64,000 nucleotides of DNA from Streptomyces sp. NBC_01446 (GTDB lineage Bacteria; Actinomycetota; Actinomycetes; Streptomycetales; Streptomycetaceae), in the NCBI RefSeq assembly GCF_026340095.1, contig NZ_JAPEPO010000001.1:6794001-6858000 (forward strand), given 5' to 3'. The notes under the pieces are model-generated. The model was not told the origin of the DNA. It did no database searches and saw only the letters and a list, made by a program, of their open reading frames with translations. Of this stretch, positions 1 through 8,136 are shown in pieces. The stretch's first letter is position 1, and each line of letters begins with the position of its first letter. A program made the translations under genes and the position numbers.

Positions 1-1158
1 CCGCTGCGGGAGGTCGATCCGCCGGTTCTCGACGTGCTGAACATGGGCGTCCACCAGCTGCTCGGCACGCGGATCCCCACGCACGCGGCTGTGTCGGCCT
101 CCGTGGAGCTGGCACGGGTCGTGTTGGGTGACGGGCGCGCCAAGTTCGTGAACGCCGTGCTCCGCAAGGTGGCGCAGGACGACCTCGACGGGTGGGTGGA
201 GAAGGTCGCGCCCCCGTACGACGAGGACGCCGAGGACCATCTCGCCGTGGTGCATTCGCATCCGCGATGGATCGTGTCGGCGCTGTGGGACTCGCTCGGC
301 GGCGGCCGTGCGGGTATCGAGGACCTGCTGGAGGCTGACAACGAGCGGCCCGAGGTGACGCTCGTGGCGCGGCCGGGCCGGACGACCGCGGACGTCGTCC
401 TGGACGAGGTCGGCGAGGAGTCGGCGTTGCCGGGGCGCTGGTCGCCGTACGCCGTGCGGCTCACCGAGGGCGGTGAGCCCGGGTCGCTCGATCCCGTACG
501 GACCGGCCGGGCCGGTGTCCAGGACGAGGGCAGCCAGCTCGTGGCGATCGCCCTCGCGAACGCGCCCCTGGAGGGCCGGGACGAGAAGTGGCTCGACGGC
601 TGTGCCGGCCCCGGCGGCAAGGCGGCCATGCTCGCCGGCCTCGCCTCCGAACGGGGTGCGGCCCTGCTCGCCGCCGAGAAGCAGCCCCACCGCGCCCGCC
701 TCGTGGCGAACGCGCTCGCGGGGAACCCCGGCCCGTACCAGGTCATCGCGGCCGACGGCACCCGCCCGCCGTGGGGCCCCGCGACCTTCGACCGCGTCCT
801 CATGGACGTGCCCTGCACCGGTCTCGGTGCGCTGCGCCGCAGGCCCGAGGCGCGCTGGCGGCGGCGCCCCGAGGACCTGGAGGGCTTCGCGCCGCTCCAG
901 CGCTCGCTCCTGACCACCGCCCTCGACTCCGTACGGGTGGGGGGCGTCGTCGGCTACGTGACCTGCTCGCCGCACCTCGCCGAGACCCGCGCCGTCGTGG
1001 ACGACGTCATGAAGCACCACCCCGGCGCCGAACTCGTCGACGCGCGCCCGCTGCTGCCCGGCGTACCGGCGCTCGGGGACGGCCCCGACATCCAGCTCTG
1101 GCCGCATCTGCACGGCACGGACGCGATGTACCTGGCGCTGATCCGGCGCACCGCCTGA
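1..1158 (+). CDS. rsmB: 16S rRNA (cytosine-C5) methyltransferase RsmB, 5' end cut off
   Basis: The reading frame is open from the first base, so the N-terminus lies outside the window. The visible start belongs to the NusB-like RNA-binding domain (motif LNMGVHQLL, then KFVNAVLRKV). The C-terminal half is a Rossmann-fold methyltransferase with the SAM-binding stretch DGCAGPGGKA, the PCTG motif (MDVPCTGLGALRRRPE) carrying one conserved cysteine, and the catalytic cysteine in GYVTCSPH. RsmB methylates C967 (E. coli numbering) of 16S rRNA. In actinobacteria the gene commonly sits between fmt and rpe, and rpe follows here after 80 bases. Confidence 0.95.
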   Translation, partial: PLREVDPPVLDVLNMGVHQLLGTRIPTHAAVSASVELARVVLGDGRAKFVNAVLRKVAQDDLDGWVEKVAPPYDEDAEDHLAVVHSHPRWIVSALWDSLGGGRAGIEDLLEADNERPEVTLVARPGRTTADVVLDEVGEESALPGRWSPYAVRLTEGGEPGSLDPVRTGRAGVQDEGSQLVAIALANAPLEGRDEKWLDGCAGPGGKAAMLAGLASERGAALLAAEKQPHRARLVANALAGNPGPYQVIAADGTRPPWGPATFDRVLMDVPCTGLGALRRRPEARWRRRPEDLEGFAPLQRSLLTTALDSVRVGGVVGYVTCSPHLAETRAVVDDVMKHHPGAELVDARPLLPGVPALGDGPDIQLWPHLHGTDAMYLALIRRTA

Positions 1159-1238
1159 CACCAGGGCGCGGCATCCGGGGAGCGAGACAGGTCTGGACCG
1201 GGGGGAGCAACCGGCGCCGGGCATGGCAGTCTTGGGTC

Positions 1239-1925
1239 ATGGCCGTGCAGATCAACCCCAGCATCCTGTCCGCGGACTTCGCCCGCCTTGCCGAGGAGGC
1301 AAAGGCCGTCGAGGGCGCCGACTGGCTCCATGTGGACGTCATGGACAACCACTTCGTCCCGAACCTGACCCTCGGGGTGCCGGTCGTGGAGTCCCTGGCG
1401 CGGGCTACGGACATCCCGCTGGACTGCCATCTGATGATCGAGGACGCCGATCGCTGGGCGCCGCAGTACGTCGAGGCGGGCGCCGGGTCCGTCACCTTCC
1501 ATGCGGAGGCCGCGGCCGCCCCCATCCGGCTGGCCCGCGAGATCCGCGCCAAGGGCGCCCGCGCCTCCATGGCGCTCAAGCCGGCGACCCCCATCGAGCC
1601 GTACGAGGACCTGCTCCCCGAGCTCGACATGCTTCTGATCATGACGGTTGAGCCGGGATTCGGCGGGCAGGCGTTCCTGGACCTCATGCTGCCGAAGATC
1701 CGCCGCACCCGTGAGCTGATCAGCAAGCACGGCCTCGAACTCTGGCTCCAGGTCGACGGCGGCGTCTCGGCCTCCACCATCGAGCGCTGCGCGGAGGCGG
1801 GCGCCGACGTCTTCGTCGCCGGTTCCGCCGTCTACGGCGCCGCCGACCCCGCCCAGGCAGTACGTGCACTGCGCACGCAGGCGGAGACGGTGTCGGCCGC
1901 CGCGGCCTGGGCATGCGGCCACTGA
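1239..1925 (+). CDS. rpe: Ribulose-phosphate 3-epimerase
   Basis: 228 aa, the usual length for this TIM-barrel enzyme, which interconverts ribulose 5-phosphate and xylulose 5-phosphate in the pentose phosphate pathway. Visible signatures are INPSILSADFARL at the N-terminus, the metal-binding DVMDNHFVPN, the CHLMIED strand, MTVEPGFGGQAF, and VDGGVSASTIERCAEAGAD with the phosphate-binding FVAGSAVYGA. The ATG at 1239 is chosen because family homology begins at once with AVQINPS; the same frame is open further upstream but without homology. It probably belongs with rsmB in one housekeeping unit. Confidence 0.96.
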   Translation: MAVQINPSILSADFARLAEEAKAVEGADWLHVDVMDNHFVPNLTLGVPVVESLARATDIPLDCHLMIEDADRWAPQYVEAGAGSVTFHAEAAAAPIRLAREIRAKGARASMALKPATPIEPYEDLLPELDMLLIMTVEPGFGGQAFLDLMLPKIRRTRELISKHGLELWLQVDGGVSASTIERCAEAGADVFVAGSAVYGAADPAQAVRALRTQAETVSAAAAWACGH

Positions 1926-2027
1926 GCCACGGGAACGTGAACGCCGCCCATCAGGGCAGATCAAGTCCGCCACATCTGCAAGGATGAACGGTGAGTCCAG
2001 GTTGTGAACAGCAGTGAGGAGATCGCC

Positions 2028-3047
2028 GTGTCGGCACTGTCGCCGGGTCGCTCAGCGATGCGGATGGGACCCGCGGAGCTGGTGCAGGCGGCGGCCATGG
2101 CCCGCCGCTTCTATCTCGAGGGCAAATCCAAGATCCAGATCGCCGAGGAGTTCGGCGTGAGCCGCTTCAAGGTGGCCAGGGTCCTGGAGACCGCGCTCGA
2201 ACGGGATCTCGTACGCATCGAGATCCGCGTACCGGCCGAGCTCGACGCGGAGCGCTCCGACGCGCTGCGCGCCCGCTACGGCCTGCGGCACGCCGTGGTG
2301 GTCGAGTCCCCGGCCGAGGCCGAGGAGTCGCCCGACCCCGAGAACCTCGGCGAGGTCGCGGCCGACCTCCTGGGCGAGCTGGTCTCCGAGGGCGATGTGC
2401 TCGGCCTGGCATGGGGCCGCTCGACCATCCACATGGCGGCCGCGCTCGACCGGCTGCCGCCCTGCACGGTCGTGCAGCTCACGGGCGTGTACGACGCCGG
2501 GACCGCCGAGCGCGGCTCCGTCGAGGCCGTGCGGCGCGCCGCCCAGGTCTCCGGCGGCGAGGCCCACCCGATCTACGCGCCGATGCTCCTGCCCGACCCG
2601 GCCACCGCGGCCGCGCTGCGCAACCAGACGGGCATCGCCCGCGCCTTCGAGTACTTCGACAAGGTCACGGTCGCCTGCGTCTCCATCGGCTCCTGGGAGC
2701 CGGGCATCTCCACCGTCCACGACATGCTCAGCGACGAGGAGCGGGCCCACTACGCCTCGCTCGGCGTCGCCGCCGAAATGTCCGCGCACCTCTTCGACGC
2801 CGAGGGCCGCCGGGTCGGCCGTGACCTGGGCGAGCGGTGCATCACGGTCGAGGCGGACCGCCTACGGCGGATACCGGAGGTCGTCGCCATCGCGGGCGGT
2901 CAGCGCAAGGCCGCCGCGATCGACGCGGTGCTCAGGTCGGGGCTCGTCACCAGCCTCGTCACGGACACGGCCGCCGCGGACTTCCTCCTCACCGCGGGCC
3001 CCACGCCGAAGCCGGCGCTGAACCGCGCGGACCCCGACGGGGCCTAG
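2028..3047 (+). CDS. SorC/DeoR-type sugar-binding transcriptional regulator
   Basis: About 339 aa. The N-terminus has a helix-turn-helix (ARRFYLEGKSKIQIAEEFGV then SRFKVARVLETA). The rest is the SorC sugar-phosphate-binding domain, with LGLAWGRSTIHMAAAL and the C-terminal IAGGQRKAAAIDAVLRSGLV, which resembles sugar-phosphate isomerase folds. SorC proteins usually answer to phosphorylated sugars, so a pentose phosphate effector is a reasonable guess next to rpe. The GTG at 2028 is preferred because GAGGAG lies six bases before it (2016-2021). An in-frame GTG at 2004 would add eight residues but has only a weak ribosome site. Confidence 0.88.
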   Translation: MSALSPGRSAMRMGPAELVQAAAMARRFYLEGKSKIQIAEEFGVSRFKVARVLETALERDLVRIEIRVPAELDAERSDALRARYGLRHAVVVESPAEAEESPDPENLGEVAADLLGELVSEGDVLGLAWGRSTIHMAAALDRLPPCTVVQLTGVYDAGTAERGSVEAVRRAAQVSGGEAHPIYAPMLLPDPATAAALRNQTGIARAFEYFDKVTVACVSIGSWEPGISTVHDMLSDEERAHYASLGVAAEMSAHLFDAEGRRVGRDLGERCITVEADRLRRIPEVVAIAGGQRKAAAIDAVLRSGLVTSLVTDTAAADFLLTAGPTPKPALNRADPDGA

Positions 3048-3116
3048 GCCCTGTAGGGCGCGGTACTCATGTCGCGTACCGCGCTCACCGGGGGCGGCTG
3101 TGGCAGCATCGGCGGC

Positions 3117-3545
3117 ATGCTGCCGCGGCTTCTCACCCACCTCCCCACCCGCCTCGTGGGGGCGCTGCTCGTCGCCCTCGCCCTGCTGGTCACCGGGTGC
3201 TCCGCCCAGGACACGCAACAGGACACAACGGCTGCCCCGGGCCGCTCCACGCCCGCCTGGGCGCGGAGCATGTCCACGGTCCCCGAGTCCGGGCTCCCCG
3301 CCGAGGCCCGTACGACCCTGACCCTCATCGACAAGGGCGGGCCGTTCCCGTACGCCAAGGACGGTGCCGTCTTCGGGAACTTCGAGCGGGAGCTGCCCCG
3401 GCAAAGCCGCGGCTACTACCACGAGTACACCGTCCCCACCCCCGGCGAGCGGGACCGTGGCGCCCGGCGCATCGTCATGGGGCAGAGCCACGAGACGTAC
3501 TACACCGATGACCATTACGAGTCGTTCAAGGCGGTGCTGAGATGA
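3117..3545 (+). CDS. Lipoprotein guanyl-specific ribonuclease (RNase Sa/barnase family)
   Basis: 142 aa from the ATG at 3117, which puts a hydrophobic signal peptide first and a lipobox (LLVTGC) at the end of it, so the enzyme should be anchored outside the membrane. The C-terminal ~75 residues match the microbial RNase T1/N1/Sa fold. HEYTVPTPGERDRGARRI aligns with RNase Sa so that E103, R114, R118 and H133 (in DDHYESF) fall on its catalytic Glu54, Arg65, Arg69 and His85. An upstream in-frame ATG at 3069 is less likely because it would bury the signal peptide. The next gene, a barstar homologue, overlaps it by four bases. Confidence 0.9.
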   Translation: MLPRLLTHLPTRLVGALLVALALLVTGCSAQDTQQDTTAAPGRSTPAWARSMSTVPESGLPAEARTTLTLIDKGGPFPYAKDGAVFGNFERELPRQSRGYYHEYTVPTPGERDRGARRIVMGQSHETYYTDDHYESFKAVLR

Positions 3546-3898
3546 CCGGAGGTCCCGACAGGATCCGTGTCCTCGACCTCGAAGGCGTCAAGGACAAGGC
3601 CGGGTTCATGGACCGGTGTGTGCGCGACCTGGAGCTGCCGGACTGGTTCGGCCGCAACTGGGACGCGCTGTTCGACGTCCTGACCGATGTCTCCTTCTGG
3701 CCCGACGGCAGTGAGCAGGCGCTGCTCCTGTCCGTCGTGGGCTGGCGGCCCTACGCCAGTGCCAGGCCCGAGGACTGGGAGACCGCGCTCGACGTGTTCA
3801 CCGACGCGGTCGACCGCAGGCGTGGCCGGAACCCGAGGCTCGTGATCGCACTGACCCTTGGAGGATCTGACCACACCCCCTCCCAGCCGCCTGTGTAA
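3542..3898 (+). CDS. Barstar family RNase inhibitor
   Basis: 118 aa. The core WFGRNWDALFDVLTD matches the inhibitory helix of barstar (YFGENLDALWDCL), including the aspartate equivalent to barstar Asp39 that contacts the RNase active site. Its ATG overlaps the stop of the RNase gene (ATGA), so the two should be translated together. With no signal peptide it stays in the cytoplasm and should protect the producer from RNase that has not been exported. Barstar binds RNase Sa-type enzymes in known systems; specific pairing here is inferred from adjacency and coupling. Confidence 0.93.
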   Translation: MTGGPDRIRVLDLEGVKDKAGFMDRCVRDLELPDWFGRNWDALFDVLTDVSFWPDGSEQALLLSVVGWRPYASARPEDWETALDVFTDAVDRRRGRNPRLVIALTLGGSDHTPSQPPV

Positions 3899-4007
3899 TC
3901 GTCCGTGGGCATGTGGTAGCGGCGGCATGGGACACTGAAGTACGTGCTTTTCCCCCACGGGCTGACCTGCCCGGGGGCCACCTCTGATCGACTGGGATGA
4001 GCAGCAC

Positions 4008-5453
4008 GTGCGTTTCCTCAACGACATCCAGCCTGCGTACGACCTGACCTACGACGACGTCTTCATGGTGCCGAGCCGCAGCGCCGTGGGTTCCCGTCAG
4101 GCGGTCGACCTGGCGTCCCCCGACGGCACCGGCACCACGATTCCGCTGGTCGTCGCCAACATGACCGCGATCGCCGGGCGCCGCATGGCCGAGACCGTCG
4201 CCCGCCGCGGGGGCCTCGTCGTCATCCCGCAGGACATCCCGATCGAGGTGGTCACCGAGGTCATCTCCTGGGTGAAGACCCGCCACCTGGTCCTCGACAC
4301 CCCCATCGTCCTCGTCCCGCACCAGACCGTCGCCGACGCCCTCGCCCTGCTGAACAAGCGCGCGCACAACGCCGGTGTCGTGGTGGACGAGGAGCAGCGG
4401 CCCGTCGGTGTCGTCACGGACGCCGATCTGACCGGCGTCGACCGGTTCACGCAGCTGTCCGAGGTCATGTCCAAGGAGGACCTCCTCCTGCTCGACGCGG
4501 ACATCGACCCGCGCGACGCCTTCAACAAGCTGGACCACGCCAACCGCCGCTACGCCCCCGCCGTGGGCGCCGACGGCCGCCTCGCGGGCATCCTGACCCG
4601 CACGGGCGCCCTGCGCGCGACGCTCTACACCCCGGCCACCGACGCGAACGGCAAGCTTCGCATCGCGGCCGCCGTCGGCATCAACGGCGACGTGGCGGGC
4701 AAGGCCAAGCTGCTCCTCGACGCCGGCGCGGACACCATCGTGGTCGACACCGCGCACGGCCACCAGGAGTCGATGATCTCCGCGATCAAGGCCGTCCGCG
4801 GCCTCGACCCGCAGGTGCCCATCGTCGCGGGCAACATCGTCGCCGCCGAGGGCGTCAGGGACCTCATCGAGGCCGGCGCCGACATCATCAAGGTCGGCGT
4901 GGGCCCCGGCGCCATGTGCACCACGCGCATGATGACCGGCGTCGGCCGGCCGCAGTTCTCCGCCGTCCTGGAGTGCGCCGCCGAGGCGAAGAAGTACGGC
5001 AAGCACGTCTGGGCCGACGGTGGCGTCCGGCACCCGCGCGACGTCGCCATGGCGCTCGCCGCCGGTGCGTCGAACGTCATGATCGGTTCCTGGTTCGCGG
5101 GCACGTACGAGTCCCCGGGCGACCTCCAGCACGACGCCCAGGGGCGCGCTTACAAGGAGTCCTTCGGCATGGCCTCGGCCCGCGCCGTCAAGAACCGGAC
5201 CTCCGAGGAGTCCGCCTACGACCGCGCCCGCAAGGCGCTGTTCGAGGAGGGCATCTCCACCTCGCGCATGTTCCTCGATCCCCAGCGTCCGGGCGTCGAG
5301 GACCTGATCGACTCGGTCATCGCGGGCGTCCGCTCCTCCTGCACCTACGCCGGTGCGAACTCCCTGGCGGAGTTCGAGGAGAAGGCCGTCGTCGGCATCC
5401 AGTCCGCCGCCGGTTATGCGGAGGGCAAGCCGCTGCATGCCAGCTGGAGTTAA
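4008..5453 (+). CDS. guaB1: GuaB1-family IMP dehydrogenase-related protein (probable GMP reductase)
   Basis: 481 aa, with the IMPDH/GMP reductase TIM barrel interrupted by two CBS domains (about residues 95-215: HLVLDTPIVLVPHQTVADAL, then AGVVVDEEQRPVGVVTDADL). The catalytic loop is GPGAMCTTRMMTGVGRPQ with Cys304. The C-terminal half has VDTAHGHQESM, AGNIVAAEGVRDLIEAGAD and ADGGVRHPRD. This sequence type is the GuaB1 branch of actinobacteria, shown in mycobacteria to be a CBS-containing GMP reductase rather than an IMP dehydrogenase; that function is taken from the family. Start is GTG at 4008, with only a weak GGATGAG-like site. A long terminator follows. Confidence 0.9.
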   Translation: MRFLNDIQPAYDLTYDDVFMVPSRSAVGSRQAVDLASPDGTGTTIPLVVANMTAIAGRRMAETVARRGGLVVIPQDIPIEVVTEVISWVKTRHLVLDTPIVLVPHQTVADALALLNKRAHNAGVVVDEEQRPVGVVTDADLTGVDRFTQLSEVMSKEDLLLLDADIDPRDAFNKLDHANRRYAPAVGADGRLAGILTRTGALRATLYTPATDANGKLRIAAAVGINGDVAGKAKLLLDAGADTIVVDTAHGHQESMISAIKAVRGLDPQVPIVAGNIVAAEGVRDLIEAGADIIKVGVGPGAMCTTRMMTGVGRPQFSAVLECAAEAKKYGKHVWADGGVRHPRDVAMALAAGASNVMIGSWFAGTYESPGDLQHDAQGRAYKESFGMASARAVKNRTSEESAYDRARKALFEEGISTSRMFLDPQRPGVEDLIDSVIAGVRSSCTYAGANSLAEFEEKAVVGIQSAAGYAEGKPLHASWS

Positions 5454-5470
5454 TGCCCGGCGTCTCTGTG

Positions 5471-5503
5471 ACGGCCCCCACGGACTCGTTCCGCGGGGGC
5501 CGT
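5471..5503 (+). terminator. Hairpin terminator of guaB1
   Basis: The arms ACGGCCCCC-A-CGG and CCG-C-GGGGGCCGT pair with one internal mismatch around a seven-base loop, 18 bases after the guaB1 stop. There is no U-tract, as is usual in Streptomyces. Confidence 0.8.
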
Positions 5504-5550
5504 CGGCGTTTCCGGGAGGCGTCGCCGGCGTTCCCTCCGGGGGACCGGAA

Positions 5551-5633
5551 CGCAACGGACGAAACGGACCGCGCAACGTTCGTCCGCACCGGCGCGCACC
5601 ACGCAACGTTCATGCACGTATACGCAAGGTTGC
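5551..5633 (+). promoter_or_regulatory. Phased CGCAAC repeat array upstream of the permease-lrp unit
   Basis: CGCAAC occurs at 5551, 5572 and 5602, and CGCAAG at 5623, all on the same strand. The last copy continues into a near-palindrome GCAAGGTTGC. Start-to-start spacings are 21, 30 and 21 bases, close to two, three and two helical turns. The array lies about 155-240 bases before the permease start. A similar array precedes davA. This is the arrangement expected for an oligomeric Lrp/AsnC protein, and the lrp gene is the second gene of this unit. The assignment to that regulator is inference. Confidence 0.6.
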
Positions 5634-5788
5634 TGCATTACAGCTGGGAAGAGAAACCCCTTAGAGTCAGGCGCTGTACGTGGCGTGGCGGGGACGGCCT
5701 GCTCGGCGGTCCCCCCGGTTCCGGGTGCGGGTTGCCGCTGCTTGTCGGCCTCCGTCACCCTGACCGGCAGCGATGAAGGAGCCAGCCC

Positions 5789-7285
5789 GTGCTCGACCAC
5801 GGCGCACCACCGCGCACCCTCCCCACCGAGACCCCCGCCCCGGGGCTCGGAGCCCGGCTGATGCGGCGCAAGCCGGTGGAACACCTGGTCGCGGAGGGCG
5901 GCCACGGGGAGGGCGGCACTCTGCGCCGCTCGCTCGGCATGTGGCAGCTGACCATGATCAGCATCGGCGCCACGCTCGGCACCGGCATCTTCGTCGTCCT
6001 CGGCGACGCCGTCCCGAAGGCCGGCCCCGCCGTCACCATCGCCTTCGTCATCGCCGGCCTCACGGCCCTGTTCTCGGCCCTCTCGTACGCCGAGCTGGCC
6101 GGCACCATACCGGTCGCCGGGTCCTCGTACTCGTACGCGTACGCAACGATGGGCGAACTCGTCGCCTGGGTCTGCGGCTGGTGTCTGGTCCTGGAGTACG
6201 GCGTCTCCGTCGCCGCCGTGGCCGTCGGCTGGGGCGAGTACCTCAACGAGCTGCTCGACGGCACCATCGGTGTGACCCTCCCCGACGTGATCTCGTCGGC
6301 CCCGGGTGAGGGCGGCGTCATCAACCTGCCCGGTCTGGTCGTCGTCCTGCTCGCGATGGTGTTCCTGCTGGGCGGCGCCCGCGAGTCCGCCGTGGTCAAC
6401 ACGATCATGGTCGCGGTGAAGATCGTCGCGCTCGCGCTGTTCTGCGCGATCGGCTTCATGGGCTTCAAGTCCGGCAACTACCGCGACTTCATGCCGCTCG
6501 GCACGGCGGGCGTCAGCGCCGCCGGCGCCAGCCTGTTCTTCTCGTACATCGGTTTCGACGCCGCCTCCACGGCCGGCGAGGAGGCCAAGAACCCGAAGCG
6601 TGACCTGCCCCGCGCGATCATGCTCTCGCTGCTCATCGTCACCGTCCTCTACGTCCTGGTCGCCGCGGTCGCGGTCGGGGCGTGGAACTGGAAGAAGTTC
6701 GCGGGTTCCGAGGCCACCCTCGCGGCGATCATGAACGACGTCACCGGGCAGACCTTCTGGGGCACCATGCTCGCCGCCGGCGCGGTCATCTCCATCGCCA
6801 GCGTCGTCCTCACCGTCCTCTACGGCCAGACCCGCATCCTCTTCGCGATGTCCCGCGACGGCCTGGTCCCGAAGGTCTTCGGCAAGGTCAGCGGCAAGAC
6901 CGGCACCCCGCGCGTGAACACGGTCATCGTGTCGCTCTTCTGCGGCGTGCTCGCCTCGCTCATCCCGCTGGGCAAGCTCGTCGACGCCACCAGCATCGGC
7001 ACCCTGTTCGCCTTCGGCCTGGTCAACATCGCGGTCATCGTGCTCCGCTACACCCGCCCGGACATGCCGCGCACCTTCAAGGTGGCGCTCGGTCCGGTCT
7101 TCCCGGTCCTCGGCTTCGTCTTCTGCGCGTACAACATGTTCAGCCTCGACGCCGTCACCTGGGTGGTCTTCGGTTGCTGGATGGCGGCGGGCCTCGTGTT
7201 CTACTTCCTCTACGGAGCGCGTCGCTCCCGACTCGCCACCGCGCCCGCCGAGCAGTTCGCCGGCGCGCCTGCCGAAGAGAAGTGA
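5789..7285 (+). CDS. APC-family amino acid permease, probably cationic amino acids
   Basis: 498 aa with about twelve hydrophobic segments. The N-terminal transport signature is clear: MISIGATLGTGIFVVLGDA, then FSALSYAELAGTIPVAGSSY. Other landmarks are the FFSYIGFDAASTAGEEAKNP motif of TM6, typical of the CAT/YfnA branch, and PLGKLVDATSIGTLFAFGLV. CAT-type members carry cationic or small neutral amino acids. The neighbours (lrp regulator, davA, davB) suggest lysine, but the sequence alone does not prove it. GTG start at 5789 with AAGGAG seven bases upstream. Confidence 0.9.
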   Translation: MLDHGAPPRTLPTETPAPGLGARLMRRKPVEHLVAEGGHGEGGTLRRSLGMWQLTMISIGATLGTGIFVVLGDAVPKAGPAVTIAFVIAGLTALFSALSYAELAGTIPVAGSSYSYAYATMGELVAWVCGWCLVLEYGVSVAAVAVGWGEYLNELLDGTIGVTLPDVISSAPGEGGVINLPGLVVVLLAMVFLLGGARESAVVNTIMVAVKIVALALFCAIGFMGFKSGNYRDFMPLGTAGVSAAGASLFFSYIGFDAASTAGEEAKNPKRDLPRAIMLSLLIVTVLYVLVAAVAVGAWNWKKFAGSEATLAAIMNDVTGQTFWGTMLAAGAVISIASVVLTVLYGQTRILFAMSRDGLVPKVFGKVSGKTGTPRVNTVIVSLFCGVLASLIPLGKLVDATSIGTLFAFGLVNIAVIVLRYTRPDMPRTFKVALGPVFPVLGFVFCAYNMFSLDAVTWVVFGCWMAAGLVFYFLYGARRSRLATAPAEQFAGAPAEEK

Positions 7286-7295
7286 AACACCAGCC

Positions 7296-7748
7296 TTGCT
7301 GAACGATCTCGACGAACGCATCGTGCACGCCCTCGCCGAGGACGCCCGCCGCTCCTACGCCGACATCGGCCAGATCGTCGGCCTGTCCGCGCCCGCCGTC
7401 AAGCGGCGCGTGGACCGGCTGCGGGCCACCGGAGCCATCACGGGCTTCACGGTCAGGGTCGACCCGGCCGCGCTCGGCTGGGAGACCGAGGGGTTCATCG
7501 AGATGTACTGCCGGCGCAACACCTCGCCCGAGGCCATCAAGCGCGGCCTCGAGCGCTACCCCGAGGTCGCGTCCGCGTCCACCGTCACCGGTGACGCGGA
7601 CGCGATCGTCCAGGTCTTCGCCTCGGACATGCGGCACTTCGAGCGGGTCCTGGAACGGATCGCGGGGGAGCCGTTCGTGGAGCGGACCAAGTCGGTGCTG
7701 GTCCTGTCGCCGCTGATGCGGCGCTACACATCGGGCTCGCCCGCGTAA
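7296..7748 (+). CDS. Lrp/AsnC family transcriptional regulator of the dav locus
   Basis: 150 aa with an N-terminal helix-turn-helix (SYADIGQIVGLSAPAVKRRV) and a C-terminal RAM ligand-binding domain (VASASTVTGDADAIVQVFA). Translation seems to begin with TTG at 7296, ten bases after the permease stop; the only ribosome-site-like sequence (AGAAG) is distant, so translational coupling to the permease is likely. Homology starts exactly there with LNDLDERIVHALAEDARRS. Lrp proteins bind amino acids and assemble as dimers to octamers on phased sites. The CGCAAC arrays before this unit and before davA are its probable targets. Confidence 0.9.
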   Translation: MLNDLDERIVHALAEDARRSYADIGQIVGLSAPAVKRRVDRLRATGAITGFTVRVDPAALGWETEGFIEMYCRRNTSPEAIKRGLERYPEVASASTVTGDADAIVQVFASDMRHFERVLERIAGEPFVERTKSVLVLSPLMRRYTSGSPA

Positions 7749-7752
7749 CGCC

Positions 7753-7858
7753 TCACTTCGTGGGATCCACCGGGCGCCACGGCAGCACCGTGAAGTCGCC
7801 GGTGCCCTGCTTGACCGCCTCGAAGGTGCCGCCGAGCCCAGGCTCCGCGGCACCTTCG
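7753..7858 (-). pseudogene. Orphan C-terminal gene fragment
   Basis: On the minus strand the last ~34 codons read smoothly to a TGA at 7753 (ending GTGDFTVLPWRPVDPTK), with G or C in nearly every third position and an ordinary amino acid mix, unlike random antisense. Upstream of about 7860 the same frame becomes Pro/Arg-rich and has no domain, start or ribosome site before the davA leader. I read it as the surviving 3' end of a lost gene. I do not recognise the parent family. It could also be a genuine short protein using a start I cannot justify. Confidence 0.4.
7821..7858 (+). terminator. Long perfect hairpin after lrp
   Basis: A 12-bp perfect stem (CGAAGGTGCCGC / GCGGCACCTTCG) encloses an inner GAGC/GCTC stem, giving a 16-bp structure with two opposed single bases. 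It lies 73 bases after the lrp stop and should end the permease-lrp transcript. It also overlaps the minus-strand gene fragment. Confidence 0.65.
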
Positions 7859-7992
7859 TCTTTTCCGTGCCGGGGCTCAGCCAGGTGCAGCCCAGGATCC
7901 CCACCCGGCACGTCGGACCACGGTCGGCTTCGCCCTCCGCCGGACGGCGGAGGCCGCCCCGTACGGACTGCGACCGACGGCTCACCCGGACG

Positions 7993-8051
7993 CGCAACAA
8001 ATCGCCGTCGCCGACCCATCAGGCGCAACGGATCGTACGAGAAGACGCAAC
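7993..8051 (+). promoter_or_regulatory. Phased CGCAAC repeat array upstream of davA
   Basis: Three exact CGCAAC copies start at 7993, 8024 and 8046 on the coding strand, with spacings of 31 and 22 bases. This mirrors the 21/30/21 pattern before the permease within one base. The last copy ends 85 bases before the davA start. The likely reading is a shared Lrp operator that links uptake and breakdown genes. Confidence 0.6.
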
Positions 8052-8136
8052 AGTCCCGTCTTGTCCCGCCGGTCCGCGGAAACGTACCGTCTTATCCGAT
8101 CCCCCTCCCCTTTTTCGCACGCTCCCTAGGACGCCC

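Noticed and set aside
5450..7321. A 623-codon open frame antisense to the permease
   Set aside because: Composition is typical of a shadow frame and the plus strand encodes a clear APC transporter.
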